Below are positions 12,400-24,044 of a stretch of 64,000 nt of DNA, one piece after another. Each line of letters begins with the position of its first letter. Position 1 is the stretch's first letter. The notes under the pieces were generated by a model. The model made no database searches and was not told where the DNA came from. It saw nothing but the letters and a program-made list of their open reading frames with translations. The DNA comes from Malurus cyaneus samueli (Eukaryota > Chordata > Aves > Passeriformes > Maluridae). The position numbers and the translations under genes are program-made. Location: positions 53,367,612-53,431,611 of the forward strand of contig CM019218.1 in NCBI GenBank assembly GCA_009741485.1, in the 5' to 3' direction.

Positions 12400-14200
12400 C
12401 CCCATCCTGTCACCCAGTGCGGCTGTTGGCGCCACATGAGGGCCACTGTCCCTGACTGCTGCACTGTTCCTGCTGTCCCATTTGGGCGTCTGCGGGCCAG
12501 GGACTGCCCATCCACGCTGCAGCTCTGACGCCTACCAACCTGCTGAGCTGCTATCGCAGTGCCCGAGTCGCGGTGCCCGCGCCGACTTGCCATCGCGCTT
12601 CACTCGCGGCTACCATGACGTGTCAGGACAACTTAACGTTGACAACGGCTCGCGCGGCGGACTTGGGGTCGTGGGCACGGCAACGGCTGTTCTCGCACCT
12701 GCACGCGCTGCTGCTGAGCCACAATCGGGCTGACCTTCGTGTCCACCGGCCTTCACCAACGTGCCGCGCCTGCGCCACCTCGACCTGTCCTCCAACCGCC
12801 TGCGGACGCTGGCGAGAACCTGTTCAGCGACCTGGGCGAGCTGGAGGTGTGCTGCTCTACAACAACGAGATTCACACGGTGGATCGCACGGCCTTCGAGA
12901 ACCTGGGCCGGCTGCGCAAGCTCTACCTGGGCAGAACCGCATCGCCCGCTTCCCGCTGGAGCTGCTCCGGGAGGGCAGCCGCTGCCGCAGCTGGCACTGC
13001 TGGACCTGTCGGGCCAACGGTCTGCAAACTGTGCCGACCTCATGTGCCCACCCCCTATCAGGCGCGAGCTGCAGGCGCCTGCCCCGGTTCTATGACCTTG
13101 CTGAATCGCGAACGCCTCTACCTGCACATCAACACACCGTCCAACCTAGGTCTATGGCTGACTGCCCGCCTCTTCGCTAGCTGCGAACCGCGAGCCACCG
13201 CGCTCGCCTCAGCGCCGGTGCTTAGGATTTCCAGGATGAGCTGCGCTTGCGTCCTGCCCGGAACGACTCCCGATCAGGCTCTGACTCGTGGGCCTGCATA
13301 GCCTCGTCATCTGCAGCAGGTTGTTCAATATGAGCCGTATTCTGAGCCATCTCTTCGGTGACACGTATCACTACTATTTCATACCAGTGGCAGGCGCGCC
13401 GCTGGTGACGGCGGGAGGGTCTGGTGGATCGGGCATCACGTGTCCTGCTCCAATGGCAGCTAGAAGCTTTGCGGCGCTCCACCGAGTACTCCTCACTCTA
13501 TGCTGCTCTGGCCGAATCTCAATCGAGCCCTCGTACGTGGAGCTGTGGCGCAATCACCATCTGCATCATGTGCCTCTCACACACCCTGACACCTCACGAC
13601 CTGTGGCTCACCTGGCGTGGTGCGGCGATGCTCTCTACCTAATGCGTCCTCAGCGGTGCATGACGCTCGTGCCTGCGAGCGACCACCGCCGGCGCGACGC
13701 GACGACGCCACTTCGAGCTCGGTGCTCAGCACATGCCGCCCACGCGGCGGCCGGCGGGCACGCTGGGGATCCCGGTCTCCGGCTGCCGGGAGCGGGGCTG
13801 GAGAACGGTCCCGCTCCATGTGCCAAGGATGTCCGGATGAAAGGCAGGGAACTGCGAGGCGCTCTCCTGCCGACTTCGCATACTCTTCTGTGGGCCCTCC
13901 TCACCGAGGCTCTTTCGGGATGCGGTGCTACACTCACGACCGGGCGCCCACGAACCGAATCCGACCACACTTGTAGGCCTGCATTCTGGCTGTCCTCTGT
14001 ACCTCCACCCCTCTCCGTGCACTCCGTTCTGTGTGGCACGAGGGCGAGCTTTACTGCGCGACGACAGCATCAACTCCTCGGTGCTCAGCACCACGCCGAA
14101 CACGCGGGGCACCGGGGAGCCCGCGGATCCCGTGTCCCCTCCATGCGGCAGGGCAGGAGGTCAGGCGTGGAGGACAGATGCCCCTGACCTAGGCGCGAGG
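12400..14200 (+). CDS. AMIGO1: AMIGO1-like LRR/Ig adhesion protein, frameshifted by many indels
   Basis: Pieces of an AMIGO-family ectodomain in the correct order but in changing frames: an N-terminal LRR cap phrase (NLLSC, about 12539), LHALLLSHN (about 12700), RLRHLDLSSNRLRTL (about 12770), NLFSDLGELEV and YNNEIHTVDRTAFENLGRLRKLYL (12817-12930), RFPLELLREGS (about 12950), LYLH (about 13117), and a cytoplasmic SSVLST phrase seen twice (about 13718 and 14075). AMIGO1 is a single-pass neuronal adhesion protein with six LRRs and one Ig domain that binds Kv2.1. Its plus orientation, opposite to ATXN7L2, matches the vertebrate gene order. AMIGO genes have a single coding exon, which fits the lack of introns. 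Frame breaks are attributed to sequence error, but decay cannot be excluded. The Ig domain is barely readable. Confidence 0.66.
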
Positions 14201-14285
14201 AAGGTGTCGGTCTCACTCGGTCGTTCCGCGATGAGGCGACCACTGTGGTACGGTCCGACACCCATGTCCCCACCGCTACTGTGAG

Positions 14286-15300
14286 CTGTCCCTGAGTAGG
14301 AGGGGTGGCCAGACCCCCACTGCTGTGTCCCCAGCTTGGGGGGGGTCACACATCACACCCCAGGACTGAGCATTGCCGCTGGCCCCCGCCAAGGTCACTG
14401 TCACCATGGGACAGTGAGGGACAAAGATGTGGAAGGACACCGCTTTGGGGACTGTCCCCCACTGTGACTGTCCCTGGGCAGGAGAGGTGGCTGGACCCCC
14501 ACTACCATGTTCCCGGCTTTTGGAGATCCCACCATGATCCCCAGGACAGAGCATCATCCCTGGCCCCCACTGAGATCACAGAGGGACTGTGAGGGACAAG
14601 GGTGTGAAGGGACACACGGTTGGGACAGTCCCCCGGGATGCCTGCGTTCCTGCTGCTGCTGTGACTTGTTCTCCATGGACACACACTGACCCCAGAACAG
14701 AGCATCGCTGCTGGCCCCCACCAAGGTCACAGCGCAACCACAAGGGACAAGGAAGGGACACACCATGGGCCCCACTGTGCCTGTCACTGGGCAGGAAGGT
14801 GGCCAGAGCCCCACCAACAGTCTGCAGCTTTTGGGGGTCCCACCATCGCCCCCAGAGACTGGCATCGTCCCTGGCTCCTGCTGAGATCACTGTGGACTGC
14901 AAGACAAGGGTGTGAGGGACATCACATAGAGATCCCCAGGGACATCCTGTGTCCCACTCCACTGCGAGCTGTCCCCAGGCAGGAGGGTGTGCCGGACCCC
15001 ACCACCGTGTGCCCAGCTTTTGGGGATCCCACCATCACCCCCCAGGACTGAGCACCATCCCTGGCCCCTGCCAAGGTCACCGTGGCACTGCAGTGGACAA
15101 GCGAGTGAGGGGACACCCATGGGGACACTCCTGCTGTGACCTGTCCCTGGACAGGAGAGATGGACTCCCACCGCCATGTCCCCAGTTTTTGGGGGTCTCA
15201 CCGTTGCCCCTCAGGACTGAGCATCACGCTGGCCCCTGCTGAGGTCACCACAAGACCACAGGGACACATTCCATGGGACAGTGGGGCCACCGACTGCAGG
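14286..15300. repeat. Six copies of a ~180-bp tandem repeat downstream of AMIGO1
   Basis: Units start near 14288, 14470, 14665, 14781, 14969 and 15139. Each begins TGTCCCTGGGCAGGAG and contains CCCAGCTTTTGGGG, CCAGGACTGAGCATC and CCTGGCCCC. Lengths run about 170-195 bp, except the third (about 115). Either AMIGO1 3' UTR or intergenic DNA. Confidence 0.78.
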
Positions 15301-15688
15301 CATCAGCCCCCGAGGACTGAGGGACAATGACGTCAGCTGGCCTCCGGCTGCCAGCCACGGCAGACCCCCCCACCCTGCGGCCCTGTCCCCCCCATACCCC
15401 CGGCCCCCCTGGCATGTCATGGCCAACATGAGTCCACCGGGGAGCATGTTGCCACCCGGGGGACACCGGGTGGTTGTAAACCCCCTGGGACCCAACACCC
15501 TCCTGCCCCCCCTGCAACCCACAGCCGCCAGCAAAGCCCTCTCCCCTGCGGGGGTGGAACTTCGGGGGCTCTGGCACCCCAAAAAGGTGGTGCCCCCCCT
15601 GACCCCCTGTGCCACCAGCTGTGTCTCCTGTGCCCCCACCCTGGACATTCCCTGCTGCACTGGCAATGCCCACCGATGCCTTGGCCAA

Positions 15689-15694
15689 AATAAA
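15689..15694 (+). promoter_or_regulatory. AATAAA polyadenylation signal of an unidentified plus-strand transcript
   Basis: AATAAA followed by GGTGTTTCCCTC, a GT/T-rich downstream element. The region upstream (15300-15688) is GC-rich without a recognisable protein. It could be the AMIGO1 3' end, as AMIGO1 lies upstream on the same strand. Confidence 0.4.
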
Positions 15695-16689
15695 GGTGTT
15701 TCCCTCATGCCTGCGCTGCTCACCAAACACCATCAGGTCAGTCGGTGTCTTATGCTCAAGAAGAGACTAGTTTATACTCGGCAGATTTCAGAAGAGGTAT
15801 CGCGCGATCTGTCTCCACAGAATAAGATTGATCAATAACTTTTGTTATTCATCAGCCATCAGAGACAATCCATGCTCTCTACCAGGTGACCAAGAAGATC
15901 CCTGCAGTGACTTTTCCAGCAGCATTACCCATCTTGCCCTTTGCCTGATTCAGAATAGCTTTACTTAGAAGTATTTTTTGGCAGTTATGTAGCTTACACG
16001 CTCACCCATCATCAAGGTGCCGTGCGCGGCTTTATAACACCTCCTACATGCAGCAGCCAACAAGACGCTGGAGAGCCAGACCACGGAGCCCCTATGACCC
16101 AGTGGCCACCTACGAAACCGGCTTCACAGGCCGGCATATCCCACCTGACAATGACATCTGGCAGGAACCCCTCAGATTGGTGGCAGGGGTGGGCAAGATA
16201 GGGGAGGGACACGAGGGCACCACGAACGTGGTCCTTCATGCACCCCAGTTCACATTTGTGTTCCGGAGCGTTCACTTCCACTGGCTCCTTTCTGCCAATG
16301 CACCACGCTAGGAAGGCCGAAACTTCGGCACCTACAAGGGCCCTAGTATTATTCGCTCGTACCAAGCTGTGTCTGGCCCATGTTATTCTGGCACCACAGG
16401 TGCATTCTGGAATCAGCACCTGACAGCCACTCTGGAGGCCACACACCTCTAAGTACTTCCCTTACTGTCTTCACTCAGGCCCCAGACAGCCACCAATCGA
16501 AACCGTGCCTTCGCGAGTGTATTTACAGAGCACTCCTGAGATGCAAGCAACAGCCTACCTAAATGTCTCAGATGTGCCACAGGGTCAGAATTGTTGCTGG
16601 TTTCCAGGCAAACAGGGCCAGAGTTAATTCCAACCAATTGGGAAGGTCTAAAATTATCACATTCCAGTTTTTCCCAAATTTGCTTCTGT

Positions 16690-17115
16690 TAATCTAACAG
16701 GCAGGTGTGACACAACAAGCGCTATCTCGCTTTCTTAGCTTTGAATGTTCAATGCCTGGAACAAACTTTCTCTGGAGAAGAGGGGTCTGATGGGTCTTAT
16801 GCATCTCTACAAATACCTGAAGAATCTTGTCAGAGTGCGGGTCCTCTCCCAGCTACATGTGTAGGTATAGAGAAAACAGCTTCAAGTGTCCAGTGAAGGT
16901 TTGGATGAAAATAGGGAATAAACTTCTCACTGAAAGAAGGTGAAAATTTAGAAGAGTGCTGCCAGGGCATGAGTGATAAATCTGGAAGTAGTTTCTGGAA
17001 TTGTTCAAAAGACTGGTGGGTATGGCACTTGGACGTGGTTAGCAGAGGATTTGGCAGTCTTGTTTAAAGGGTGGCTGCTAGGTCTTTTCCAGCATTAATG
17101 TTTCTGTAATTGTCT
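16690..17115 (+). mobile_element. CR1-like LINE 3' fragment, old
   Basis: Ends in GGTCTTTTCCAGCATTAATG, a diverged form of the CR1 3' end, and is preceded by CR1-like phrases such as GGATTTGGCAGTC and GGGTGGCTGCTAGG. It lies in moderate-GC DNA upstream of the CAPN5 exons. Confidence 0.5.
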
Positions 17116-17657
17116 TGTCCTGCTCTGAAGTGTGATTCTCAGTGTCACAAGTGAGGTCCTTGTGAGTCCTTCATCTAACAAGCAGATGAAGGATGGCCTG
17201 GTCTATTCCAGGAATTATCACCAGGGATGTGGGAGAGTAATTTCCACCTTCCAGCTCTGTAGTAGCCTTCATCTTAGGTCTCTGAACATCAGTTCTTCCT
17301 TCCATGCCCTATAGGAGGACTTCTGGCAAACTGAAAGGGGTGAAATTCTCTGGTATGAGACTACATCCAGACTGCTTGGATTCTGCTGAGCAATTCAGAG
17401 ATTGGATTTCACAGTATTTCTCTAAAGATCAGCCAAAAACGACCTTGACTTGGCAAGTTGCTGCCATTTCCCAAGAGGAAGGGGTATGGGCTCTCAGTGT
17501 GGGTACTGAAGCCAGGCTGTCCCTGCATGGAGGTGGATGGGGAGAAACTGATGTTCAGTCTGTTAAATCCACCCCCAACCATGCCCAGGGATCCTGGACA
17601 TTTATAAAAATCCTATATTAATAAATATCTTCCTTACCTTCCTCTCTTTGCTTCCAG

Positions 17658-18732
17658 TATGTGTTTGATGTGAAGAAGGCGGAAGATGAGGTGCTGATCT
17701 CCATCCAGCAGAAGCCCAAAAGGACGAGTCGCAAAGAGGGCAAAGGAGAGAACTTGGCCATAGGCTTTGATATCCATAAGGTGGGCTGGGCTCCTGCATG
17801 TTGGCCTCAATGCCACTGTGAACTTGGTGGTGGTGAAGTGGTGCATCAGTCCTGCATGACCATATCGTTCATTTAAGCGTTCTCTGGGTGCTTCTGGGGT
17901 GCCATCAGCACAACCTGCTCTCCTCTTGAGATGAGGAGGAATATCAGATCGCTCCATCACGCTATGTACAGCAGCTCTAGTTGCATCCCGACAGTGGATG
18001 ACATATTCTGCTTATGCGAGTGATCTCTGTACATCTGAGAGTGCGCCTGCCAATTCGCCTCTGTTGCCTCTCCGTTCTCAACGCTCCCTGTCAAACCTGC
18101 GATCGTGGCTTTGCTAATGTTTCTATAGAGCTTGTCCCTTTCCATGGCAGGAGATTAAAACTATTTGATCTCAAAGGTCCCTTCCAGCCCAACCATCTAC
18201 AATCTTACTGCGCATTTCCTTGCCCAAATAAGCAGCTTGATTAGTTTCTCTGCAAATATTGAAATCTGTTAGACCAAACATTATGTGTTGTCTGCTGGGT
18301 CCCCAGTGTTACTCTGAGAGGCAAGGGATGAGTCCCTGAGCCAAAAAAGCTGGGATAGCCATGTCCACACTTGTTTTCCACCCAGCACAGTTGGGACCAT
18401 TTTGCTGATTCTCGTAACTCCAGGTCTCCTGGCACTGTGAACTCAGTCCTTGCAGTCTTTCCCCTCCATGGTGGATACCAGTACCTTTTCAGCCAGTGCC
18501 AATCCACTGACCATCCCAGTGTGGTCTCTGCCCAGGTGGAGCTGAACAGGAACTATCGGATGCACACCCTGCAGCAGAAGGTGGCCAGCTCCATCTACAT
18601 CAACTCCCGCAGCGTCTTCCTGAGGACCGACCTGAAGGAAGGCCGCTACGTCATCATCCCCACCACTTTCGACCCTGGTCACGAAGGCGAGTTCCTTCTC
18701 AGGATTTTCACAGACGTGCCTTCAGACTGCCG
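17658..18732 (+). CDS. CAPN5: CAPN5 (calpain-5), two internal exons, partial
   Basis: Two clean exons with consensus splice sites. Exon 17658-17780 (41 codons) begins [14 protein letters not shown] and ends GFDIHK at GTGGG. Exon 18536-18732 begins [10 protein letters not shown], contains [12 protein letters not shown] and [15 protein letters not shown], and ends DVPSDC plus a split codon at GTAAG. Together they cover the end of the C2-like (CBSW) domain, matching the classical-lacking calpains CAPN5/CAPN6 and closest to CAPN5. Catalytic-core exons and the C-terminal C2 domain are absent. The exons have no frame errors, unlike their surroundings. An intron is retained, so this is not a retrocopy. 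CAPN5 is not syntenic with AMIGO1/ATXN7L2 in other vertebrates, so a chimeric join is likely. Confidence 0.85.
18148..18203 (+). mobile_element. CR1 LINE 3'-end remnant in CAPN5 intron
   Basis: Contains ATTTGATCTCAAAGGTCCC followed by TTCCAGCCCAACCATC, which matches the conserved 3' terminus of chicken-repeat-1 elements. The 5' extent is unclear. Confidence 0.55.
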
Positions 18733-18889
18733 GTAAGGAGCAGGAGCAGTGATGGGGAGGATTTGGTTCATTGCAGACAGCTCTGTGCTTTTGATCTGTG
18801 GTTTTCCTGAATGCTCACAGCCTTGCCTGCAACTCTGTTTGGCTTTCTTCGTTTCAGTAGCCGTGAACATCCTCTTCCATATTATTTTT

Positions 18890-21800
18890 TAACTCTACCT
18901 CCCCACCAGCCAAGGCAGCGATTAAACAGCTATCGTCTCCCACATCTGGCTCCTTATATAGCCCATCTGTGGATGATGTTAGCCATCACTACCCCGCTAC
19001 CCCTCGCCGACTTTGCACACAATGGGCTAGTGGGAAGCAACGATGCCTTAAACCCAGCTCTCAGCACCGGCAGCTCACCCCAAAGTTCAACCCAGCCGCC
19101 CACTCGCTACCACACCCTAAAGTAGACATTCCTCTGACGTTGATGACCCCCCACAATCTATAAGCCCCAATGCTAGTACCCAACTGCCTTGAGTCTAGCT
19201 CTCTTAAGTGATATACATGAGGCTGTCCTACCAGTCCCGATTCTGCCCTCGAGAGTCCCAAACCCCTCTAGCAGTGGGTTCAAGATTGCGGCCACCCTCT
19301 CCTCAGCCAGCCGATCTTTTCCTGAAGGCCACTATGTCTTTTAATTCTGGCAGGATAAAAGAACAGAGCTTGCCGAGTGACGCCGAGGCCCCACACCCTC
19401 GTTGCCGACCTGGCCGAAGTGTTCGAAGCTTAGCCCACACTATATAATTCCCACCGATCCTGAGTGGCCTGCCCCCGCTTGGGTCTACAAGAATCCATGG
19501 AACCACCCACCAACAGGCATAGACTCCCCCTGATCCAAATACCCTCTATGGTCCTCTACGCTTAATCCTTAGTACACCCTCATAGCCACTTTGAGCCCAG
19601 AACGCACCCCGCGACCATGCGTTTCCGCAATTTACTACCCTGCGACACCTAGCCTAAGATCTCCATGCCCTCGAGCATCCTCTTCTCTTTCTCAGGCAGT
19701 GGGAACCCATCGCCCTCCAGCTCAGAGCTCATAACAATAGAGATGGAGTAAGGTCCACGATCGCCAGGCAACTCCAGCAATCCCCCATCTATGCGCACCC
19801 AGACACCGTAGCACATGACCTGGAGGAGTGCACTGTTCTATTATCTTAGCTCCGAGTGCGCTACTTGGTGACAGCCCCCCGGCTTCCTCCACCAACTTCC
19901 TGCGCCAAAGCCTCATAGCGAGCGGTCCCCACAACACACTCTCACACAGCCGCTTTCCCATCTCCAAGGGGGAGCACTTAAAAGTTCAGGTAAGACAACG
20001 CCTAACTAGGCCAAGGCAGATCGAAACCTCCCTCTGAATGGCCGCTTCACCTCATCATTCCACTCACTCAAGGACGACGTGCCATAAGAAGAAAGTGCCC
20101 TCGTTTAGTGGATCCCGAGCGCGAGGGTCAGAATTACTTCCACCCTCCACTCTCGAAGTGCATCGTGCCGATTGCACTCTACACAAAATGCAACAGTTCA
20201 CTCGTGGAGGTGCCCATTGCCTTCCCACACCACCCCTAGCCCATGCGCACAAATAGAGCCAGCACGAACAAACCTTGTCCGCAGCGAAGCCACGGACAGG
20301 GAGGGACCTCTGTCCTTATAACTAACGAACGCATCCCCTCCCCGTGGCAAGCCGAGCCCCTGTTCCTCCGGCATTTGGAGGTACTGTGGCCAGTGGTCCG
20401 TGAAGATCGGCCGAAAGCACCCCCAGCCTCTGACCAAAAGCTGTCCCAGTGGGCTTCGTGCCCTTACGACCAAGACGCACGTATAGTTGACAAAATGGGG
20501 ATATCTGGTAGACCCAGCTCCCGCAGAGGGCATGAGAGAAGCCAAAATTCAACCCTCCCACTCCACGGGAATCCACAGACGTCTAATAAGCAGATCCTCC
20601 CCCACAGCCAATCCCGACGCCCAGAACACTCTTGGATCTCTAAATGTAGCACCAACAACTCAAAGCCCCAATTTCCACAACTCATAAACGAATCTACAAC
20701 TCAACACACCTTCTAAAAGCCCTCCAATATCAAAATAAAGCAACCTACAATCTCAAACGTATCCCCTTATTCTTGGCTATCTCTCCCCCTCTCCGGAAGC
20801 ACACCAATTGCCATACCTAGCTTCACTACAGGCCCACTGCCTCGCCGACGAGCTGATATTACATGCCCCCATAGCACCTAAAGACTAAACGAGCTCCACT
20901 TATCCCTGTGTCCTACACCCAGTAAGCCTCACCTAAGTGGAAGAATAACTCTGCACCTGACCCCCACAGAGTATCAAGACGAGACCCCCCTAATGGGGCA
21001 GTGAGCACCAGCGTGCCCCCAATACCTACAAACCATACTATTACCACTGACACCCTTTCTCTACCGTGCCGCCCATCAGATCAAGCCCATGCAGCTCGCC
21101 TACTTAACAGAGAGACACTACCACGAGCATGTCCTCCTCTCCGTGTGCCCCTGCGCCGCGATCTGTGAAGCCACCACCCGCACATCGTCTCCGACCTCAG
21201 TAGCCTCACCACGAAATGAGAACACCTCATGACTCGCGCCCACACTCACCATCATCGCTCCTTCTCTACCACCACGAGCCCTCCCAAACTCAGAACAAAC
21301 GCCAACGAGCAACTCCGCTCGTTTTGCCCTCATCCCTATCGTAACCCTGCAAATGTGAAAACCTTTTGATTATTTACTCTGTTTTCTTGATTTATTGTTA
21401 CAGAAGTATCATTATGCACAAAAGCCAGACAACCAACCGATTTACATTCTAGACCTCTCATATTCTTACACGGCGGTACACAGCACCCAGCCACACCGGC
21501 GAATGGCTCTGCGGAACTCGTGACCGTCGGCCGCTCCTTCCAGCAGCGCTGTCTACGCTCCGCCCAATCCTGCTAGCGCTTACCCGGTCCGGAGCGGCCC
21601 CGCTGGAGTACCGCGACCGGGCCTGGTCGCTTTCAGCCACGCTACATCAACAGAAGCTGAGACTTTTGCCCGGCGGAGTGCTGGCTCCTCCATCCTCTGC
21701 GCGACAATCCAGGTTGGAATTCTCTCCCCCTCTCCTGTTCAAGCCTCTATGGCGATAACGATATTCTCTTGCCCACTATTCGACTTGATCTCATCTGTGT

Positions 21801-23700
21801 AGACTAGACGGTGAGATCTGTCTCGTCGCGTCGTCTGTGCACTGGAAGAGACTAAAAGCGTCCATACAGATGAATGATTCATCCCAAAGAAATTTAGTAA
21901 TAGGAGAACACAGGCCCGAGCCTGAAAAGAAGTTCACAACCCTCTTGTGTTAATTTCCGTCACTCTGGCCGACAATGGGCCGTACTGCGACCGAGCGCCG
22001 TCCGCTCTTGAAAAAGGAGCACGACACAAGCGGTATCAAGGGAAAGTGCCGCGCGCATCTGGGCTGTCGACAACAATCCCTGACCCTTCAGACCAGCCTC
22101 CCTTCCCTCCCCCTCCATGGTTGGCACCACTGTTTGCCACCCTACAAGAGCTATCGCGGGAGAGACTGCACATTTCCAACAAGCTTGGCTCGTCCCTATG
22201 GTGTCATGGCCGCACATTGGCCTACCTTACAGGGGTGCTCACCTTCACCAACAAGTGGCGCAAAACTCTGCATTTCCGACCACGCTGTCGGAATGTTGCT
22301 CGGAATACAGCGACAGGTGATCTTCCCCTACGCGTACGTTGAGAGTTATCCTCCAACATAGCTTACGCATCCGAGTGTGCCCACCCAAAAATCGAGAAGA
22401 AGTAGTCCTCTCGAGCTATGAGTAGGATTGTCCGACCTACGTTGTCCTATCCCTGCCCTGGTTAAGGGTGCTCTCACGCCGAGGTGGCATAAGCTCCCTC
22501 ACTGTGAAGCTATAGTTGGATTAACTCATCAAGTCCTAGAGCCCATCGTGCAAAGCTGCGCGGTCCCCCGACCCTAGAACAGCTCGCGTGTCGCAACCAA
22601 GGTGTTCCCCCCCCCCCTCCCTGACCAGGCTGTCCCCGTGCGTTTGGGGGTGGTCCCCTCGCGTGGACCAATGGTGTTCGCCTCGACAGGTGGATGCGGG
22701 TGTGCAGAGCTCATCTCTAGCTCGGTCTCGATCTCATAGTCTGATCCTATCGCGGTTATATTATCCTCGCGAAGCTCGAGCGTGCTCTTACGCCGCATCA
22801 CCTCCTGGCTGTCCGGGAGCAAAATCCATGAGAAGGAGTGACCCTGACAGGTTAGGTGATTGCCCCCCCACTTCACCATCCCCCACCCCCAGCCCTACAC
22901 TTATAGACGGTCGTACTTCCATGGGAAGATTTACATACCCGCTCTCTGTCTTGGTCTCAGCCGTCGAAAACCTCAATGGTGAGCGTGTCTTCGATCTGAT
23001 GCCAATGGTTTCGTGGCTTTTAGAACTTTGGGAACCTAGCGGAAGACGGATGGTGCCATTCATGGAATGCGCGATGAGAATTGTTCTCCATTGAAAAGCC
23101 CCTCGTAAGTGCGATACGCGACCTCCGGCTGAACCCAGCAGCTGCTCAGACGGAGGCCAGCCGAACACTAAGACGTCATTTCCCATACTGCGCAGCATTC
23201 CGTGAGCGACGCATGTCTTGGAAATCCGTGGCAACAGGATGGACTCCACCACTCGGGACTGCAGCCTGTTCCATACAACGATTCGGGGCTGCACAGTTCC
23301 TAAGTCCATCTCCTAACTCTGCGTAATTCTTTAGCCCTCTCATTGTCGGTCGTCTCGCTTGCTCCGCTAGGTGCCGAGCGGATTCTACGCTTCTATGCAC
23401 ACTCATCGTCGGAGACGCCCCCAAGCCCCAGCCGCGGACCCCCCTTCAGCCACGTCTCCATCAGCCTGCAGCATGGCGGATGTGGGTATTCCTTAATGAA
23501 GTTCTCGCGCCCGCGTTGGGGACCGCCTTTCGGTCAGCTTCCTCGCTAGGGCCGACCCCCAACTCTCAGGCGGTGCCTCGCCGCTATCACGTCGAGACTG
23601 GTTCCTCGTGCTCTCTCGAAGTCCAGACCTTCCAGCTCATGGCGAGATGTTACGTACTGCTGGAGGGCGGAGCCTGGCAGACACCCAATGTCACCGAAAT
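18890..23700. other. No recognisable content; probably unreliable sequence
   Basis: About 4.8 kb. No exon with family similarity, no clear tandem repeat and no mobile element on either strand, only short chance frames. Local composition and texture differ from both neighbours (balanced bases, many CG dinucleotides scattered without island structure). By conserved gene order CYB561D1 would be expected between AMIGO1 and ATXN7L2, but I could not find it. Confidence 0.5.
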
Positions 23701-24044
23701 AGATAAATCTGAGCACAGCCTAGCGGCGGATGAGTTTCGTCTTGCCGGGGGGAGCCAAGGCCTGGCTTTTGCCCTTAACGCTGTCCCCCAAACAGGTCCG
23801 TTTGTACGGGGGGCTGCCGGCCGTCAGCGGCGGCTGCCAGGGCCGGGGGTCCGTGTCCATCCCGCCGGACGCCTCCCGCGCCCGGGTTGGGGATTGCTGG
23901 CCTTTGCTGAGGAAAGCCCGGGGCCAGTTTGCTGAAGTGAGGCGATTGAGGGCGTGTTGGACGGAGACGGGGAAGGTGACATGTGGCACCCTGTTCGTTA
24001 CAACCCCTCCCCGCACTCGGCTGGCTGCAAGCGGCCCAAATAGC

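Noticed and set aside
13925..14284. Separate small plus-strand gene after AMIGO1
   Set aside because: The DDSINSSVLSTTPN phrase identifies it as AMIGO1 cytoplasmic-tail sequence in a shifted frame.
17658..18732. Processed CAPN5 pseudogene
   Set aside because: The two exons are separated by an intron of about 755 bp with intact GT and AG sites, so it is genomic CAPN5 sequence.
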